A DNA stretch of 8,189 bases from NCBI GenBank assembly GCA_025934385.1, contig JAICYE010000072.1, forward strand, positions 1-8,189, in the 5' to 3' direction. The notes under the pieces were generated by a model that was not told where the DNA came from, did no database searches, and saw only the letters and a list, made by a program, of their open reading frames with translations. How positions within the stretch are numbered: the stretch's first letter is position 1; each line of letters begins with the position of its first letter. The stretch comes from Acidimicrobiia bacterium. GTDB taxonomy: Bacteria > Actinomycetota > Acidimicrobiia > IMCC26256 > BP-133. This document shows positions 6,095 through 8,189 of the stretch, piece by piece. Position numbers and translations under genes: made by a program.

Positions 6095-6211
6095 TCCATT
6101 GTGGGGTGCGGCCCTCCGGTACGAGGCGCCCGCCAACGGCGGAACCCGTCCAAAGCTGCCGGCCGAACCTGTTTGTCGACTAGAACGTCGGGGACGACCG
6201 GAGGGGGGCGG
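6095..6211. promoter_or_regulatory. Divergent intergenic region between protease and luciferase-like oxidoreductase
   Basis: This 117-bp region must hold promoters for both flanking genes. On the plus strand, TAGAAC (6181-6186) is a possible -10 box 25 bases before the GTG start, without a clear -35. GGAGG (6200-6204) is a strong Shine-Dalgarno 7 bases from that GTG. A hairpin CCGCC-AAC-GGCGG lies at 6130-6142. No convincing leftward promoter was seen. Confidence 0.35.
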
Positions 6212-7222
6212 GTGAAGCTCGATCTACTGCTGGTGGGCTGCCCGCTGGAGCGCGTCGCCGACGTCGCCCTCCGGGCCGAGGCCGCCGGCTTCGACGGCCT
6301 GTGGGTCACCGAGGTGGCCAACGACCCGTTCGTCACCTCCGCCGTGGGCCTGCAGGCCACGACCCGGCTGGAGCTGGGCACGGCCATCGCCCTGGCCTTC
6401 GTCCGCAGCCCGATGGTGACGGCGCTGTCGTCGTGGGAGCTGCAGCGGGTGAGCGGCGGCCGGTTCCGCCTCGGGCTCGGACCGCAGGTGAAGGCCCACA
6501 ACGAGCGGCGCTTCTCGGTCCCCTTCGAGCGGCCTGCAGCCAAGCTGGCCGAGCAGGTGCGGGCCTTACGGGCCATCTGGGCCGCCTTCGCCGGCGAGGC
6601 GCCGCTCGACTTCCACGGCGAGTTCTACCGGTTCGACCTGCTGACCGACTTCTTCAACCCCGGCCCGATCGGCGTCCCACCCCCGCCGATCTACCTGGCG
6701 GCGGTGAACCCGCTCTCGTTCCGGATGGCCGGCGAGGTGGCGGACGGGGTCCACGTGCACCCGCTCCACACCGTGGAGTACCTCCAGAAGGTCGCCCTGC
6801 CGGCGCTGCAGGAAGGGCTGGCCAGGGCCGGCCGCCCGTCCGGCGCCGTCGATGTCAGCGCCCAGGTCATGGTCATCGCCGGGTCCGGGCAGGACGGCCG
6901 GCGCATGGAGCAGGCCGTGCGGGAGCAGCTGGCCTTCTACGGCTCGACCCGCACCTACCGGGCGCCGCTGGAGCTGGCCGGGTACGGCGACCTCAACGCC
7001 CGGCTCCACGGGCTGATGGCCGCCGGCGACCGGGCCCGGCTCCTGGCCGCCGTGCCCGACGAGCTCCTCGACCTCTTCGCCGTGCGGGGCGAGACCTGGG
7101 AGGACGTCGCCGCCGCCGTCCGCCGGCGCTACGACGGTCTCGTCGACCGGGTCAGCCTCTACTTCCTGCCGCCGCTGGACGGGCCCCGGGCGGCCCGCAT
7201 CCCGTCGGCCTTCCATGGCTGA
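6212..7222 (+). CDS. Luciferase-like monooxygenase family, probable F420-dependent oxidoreductase (TIGR03617-like)
   Basis: This 336-residue (beta/alpha)8 barrel enzyme belongs to the bacterial luciferase-like superfamily. It most resembles the actinobacterial F420-dependent group TIGR03617 (MSMEG_2256 type), recognised from memory. Segments supporting this are AEAAGFDGLWVTEVANDPF (22-40), LELGTAIALAFVRSPM (53-68), the cofactor-region motif SGGRFRLGLGPQVKAH (from 81), and later FHGEFYRFD, FFNPGP and AGEVADGVHVHP. Family members transfer hydride between reduced F420 and a substrate; the substrate is unknown here, and FMN use cannot be excluded from sequence alone. The start is GTG at 6212, because a strong GGAGG lies 7 bases upstream and the family N-terminus (VKLDLLL) begins there. 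The stop codon lies inside the next gene, with an 8-base overlap, so the two are co-transcribed. Confidence 0.9.
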   Translation: MKLDLLLVGCPLERVADVALRAEAAGFDGLWVTEVANDPFVTSAVGLQATTRLELGTAIALAFVRSPMVTALSSWELQRVSGGRFRLGLGPQVKAHNERRFSVPFERPAAKLAEQVRALRAIWAAFAGEAPLDFHGEFYRFDLLTDFFNPGPIGVPPPPIYLAAVNPLSFRMAGEVADGVHVHPLHTVEYLQKVALPALQEGLARAGRPSGAVDVSAQVMVIAGSGQDGRRMEQAVREQLAFYGSTRTYRAPLELAGYGDLNARLHGLMAAGDRARLLAAVPDELLDLFAVRGETWEDVAAAVRRRYDGLVDRVSLYFLPPLDGPRAARIPSAFHG

Positions 7223-7937
7223 GAAGCCGTCCCGGAAGAAGCTCGCCCTCGTCGTCACCCCGATCGTGGCGCTCGTCGTCGCCGCCTATGTCGGCGACGC
7301 CCTGACCACCACCTGGGCCGACCGCCACCCGCTGTGGCTCGTGCTGCTCAACGCCCGCAGCCGGATCCTGGTGCTGACGACGAACCAGCTCGATCCCGTG
7401 ACGTACTACGTCGCCGCCGGTCTCCGGCTGCTGTCGTCCGATCCGCTCTTCTATCTCCTCGGCCGGTGGTACGGCGACGCCATGGTCGTGTGGCTCGAGA
7501 AGCGGTCGAAGAGCTTCGGGGAGCAGATCCGGCTCTACGAGCGGGCATTCACCAAGGCCGCCTACCCGCTGGTGTTCATCGCCCCCAACCCCTACATCTG
7601 CCTCTTCGCCGGCGCCGCCGGAATGCCGGTGCCGAGCTTCTTCGCCGTCAACATCGCCGGGACGCTGGCCCGGCTCTATCTCATCCGCTGGCTCGGCGAG
7701 GCGTTCGACGCCCCGATCAAGTCCGTCCTGCACTTCTTCGACCGTTACCGGCTGCCGCTGCTGGTTCTCAGCGTGGCGCTGGTCGTCTTCGTCTTCTGGA
7801 GCGATCGCCGCCAGGGAAAGGACGAGATCGGGTCGATGCTGGAGTTGGCCGAGAACCCGCCCGACGAGGCCGAGGCCACCGATCCCACCGGCTCGGCCGA
7901 GACCGCCGAGACCACCGAGCCCGACGCCGAGGACTGA
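7215..7937 (+). CDS. DedA/VTT-domain family membrane protein
   Basis: This 240-residue integral-membrane protein resembles the DedA (SNARE-associated, VTT) family, whose members are linked to phospholipid scrambling or flipping and to envelope homeostasis. Supporting motifs are YLLGRWYG (80-87, matching the F/YxxGRxxG signature) and PNPYICLFAGAAGM (124-137), a re-entrant-loop-like Gly-rich segment. The N-terminus has a basic stretch (KPSRKK) followed by a hydrophobic helix at about 10-27. Other hydrophobic segments lie at about 40-54, 117-137, 140-158 and 179-196. The last 35 or so residues form an acidic, probably cytoplasmic tail (EAEATDPTGSAETAETTE). The ATG overlaps the end of the oxidoreductase gene by 8 bases, so translation is probably coupled. 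The DedA assignment is likely but the protein is divergent, and a function shared with its operon partner is not obvious. Confidence 0.75.
   Translation: MAEKPSRKKLALVVTPIVALVVAAYVGDALTTTWADRHPLWLVLLNARSRILVLTTNQLDPVTYYVAAGLRLLSSDPLFYLLGRWYGDAMVVWLEKRSKSFGEQIRLYERAFTKAAYPLVFIAPNPYICLFAGAAGMPVPSFFAVNIAGTLARLYLIRWLGEAFDAPIKSVLHFFDRYRLPLLVLSVALVVFVFWSDRRQGKDEIGSMLELAENPPDEAEATDPTGSAETAETTEPDAED
7896..7913 (+). repeat. 9-bp tandem duplication GCCGAGACC in the acidic tail
   Basis: GCCGAGACC occurs twice back to back (7896-7904 and 7905-7913), followed by a degenerate ACCGAG. It encodes AET-AET-TE in the low-complexity acidic C-terminus of the DedA-like protein. It is probably a slippage product with no evident functional meaning. 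Confidence 0.6.
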
Positions 7938-7942
7938 CGGTG

Positions 7943-7954
7943 CCGGCCGGCCGG
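7943..7954. terminator. Perfect 12-bp palindrome between convergent genes, possible terminator
   Basis: CCGGCCGGCCGG is self-complementary and lies in the 19-base gap between the DedA-like gene and the convergent minus-strand gene. It can form a hairpin in either transcript but has no U-tract. The short GC repeat could also arise by chance in such GC-rich DNA. Confidence 0.25.
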
Positions 7955-7956
7955 AC

Positions 7957-8189
7957 TCAGCGCCGGAGCAGCGGCCGGGGATCGAGGCGCCGCCGGATGC
8001 GGACCCAGCCGGGATCGTGGTCGTCGAGCGCCCGCACCACCCGGTCGCTGGAGAGCCACGCCGCCCGCCTCCGCTCGTCGGCCGCGCCGGCGCCACCCGG
8101 CCCGTAGGCGGCGCCGGTGACGAGGACGGCCAGGTGGCGCAGCGCCACCGCTGCGCCCGGCCGGGCGGCTCCCGCCCGGGCGGCGAACG
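7957..8189 (-). CDS. C-terminal fragment of an unidentified protein (possible TgpA/DUF4129-like)
   Basis: The frame is open from the right window edge to a TGA at 7959-7957, giving about 77 residues of the C-terminus. It contains no transmembrane segment. Visible pieces are LAVLVTGAAYGPGG, WLSSDRVVRALDDHDPGW and the basic end RRRLDPRPLLRR. I cannot identify it firmly. The Ala-Tyr-Gly-Pro-Gly pattern followed by a basic R-L-D-P-R end recalls the tail of actinobacterial transglutaminase-like (TgpA, DUF4129-containing) membrane proteins, but that is impression only. A GTG at 8148 could start a small 63-residue protein instead, but it lacks a convincing Shine-Dalgarno and the frame stays open upstream. 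It converges on the DedA-like gene 19 bases away. Confidence 0.5.
   Translation of the reverse strand, partial: FAARAGAARPGAAVALRHLAVLVTGAAYGPGGAGAADERRRAAWLSSDRVVRALDDHDPGWVRIRRRLDPRPLLRR

Noticed and set aside
6094..6136. Upstream TTG start for the site-2 protease (240 residues)
   Set aside because: The extra 14 residues have no conserved character and no Shine-Dalgarno. The ATG at 6094 is simpler, although neither start is firmly supported.
6181..6194. Possible KstR-type operator (TAGAAC at 6181-6186)
   Set aside because: Only one half of the TNNAAC-NN-GTTNNA palindrome is present; the second half does not match. It is better read as a possible -10 box.
5600..6211. Upstream 204-codon extension of the luciferase-like gene
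   Set aside because: It is antisense to the site-2 protease, with no motif. A strong Shine-Dalgarno and the family N-terminus place the start at the GTG at 6212.
7152..8096. 314-codon minus-strand frame opposite the DedA-like gene
   Set aside because: It is a shadow of the membrane protein gene: Gly/Glu/Asp-rich, no motif, and its end overlaps the luciferase-like gene.

Overview
The window is very GC-rich and densely packed. It carries nine protein-coding genes, the outer two cut by the window edges. There are no RNA genes, no CRISPR array, no insertion sequence, and no gene-free stretch longer than about 120 bases. GC content, a probable coenzyme F420-dependent luciferase-like oxidoreductase (TIGR03617-like), a PucR-type regulator with an RsbRD-like N-terminus, and GTG starts all suggest an actinobacterium. 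Acidimicrobiia is my best guess; the phylum is reasonably secure and the class is inference. All assignments come from reading the translated sequence by eye, with no database search.

Left block (1-2515, minus strand): a PucR-like regulator (1280-2515) is followed, in the same direction, by two short-chain dehydrogenases (SDRs), at 417-1175 and 1-417. The stop of the first SDR overlaps the start of the second by one base (TGATG). The second SDR runs off the window just at its catalytic serine.

Middle block (2516-5375, plus strand): across a 92-bp intergenic region from the regulator lie a saccharopine-dehydrogenase-like (DUF5938-type) oxidoreductase and an acyl-CoA synthetase, only 5 bases apart. 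Regulator, two SDRs, Rossmann oxidoreductase and acid-activating ligase read as one divergent catabolic or lipid-modifying locus. A workable model is that a hydroxylated or carbonyl-bearing substrate is oxidised by the SDRs and a carboxylic acid is loaded onto CoA by the ligase, with the PucR protein controlling both arms from the shared intergenic region. The substrate cannot be named from sequence. That intergenic region holds two near-identical short repeats, one covering a possible -10 box of the regulator, and a separate inverted repeat (TCAGAC-N16-GTCTGA) before the saccharopine-dehydrogenase-like gene.

Right block (5408-8189): a minimal site-2-protease-type M50 metalloprotease (minus strand) converges on the acyl-CoA synthetase, with a GC hairpin centred on the protease stop codon. 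Divergent from it are the luciferase-like oxidoreductase and a DedA/VTT-type membrane protein, which overlap by 8 bases. A C-terminal fragment of an unidentified protein enters from the right on the minus strand.

The most unusual item is a stretch of about 60 bp inside the acyl-CoA synthetase gene (about 3813-3875). It is packed with inverted repeats and encodes about 20 extra residues in a loop that is normally short. It looks like an in-frame palindromic element inserted in a protein gene.
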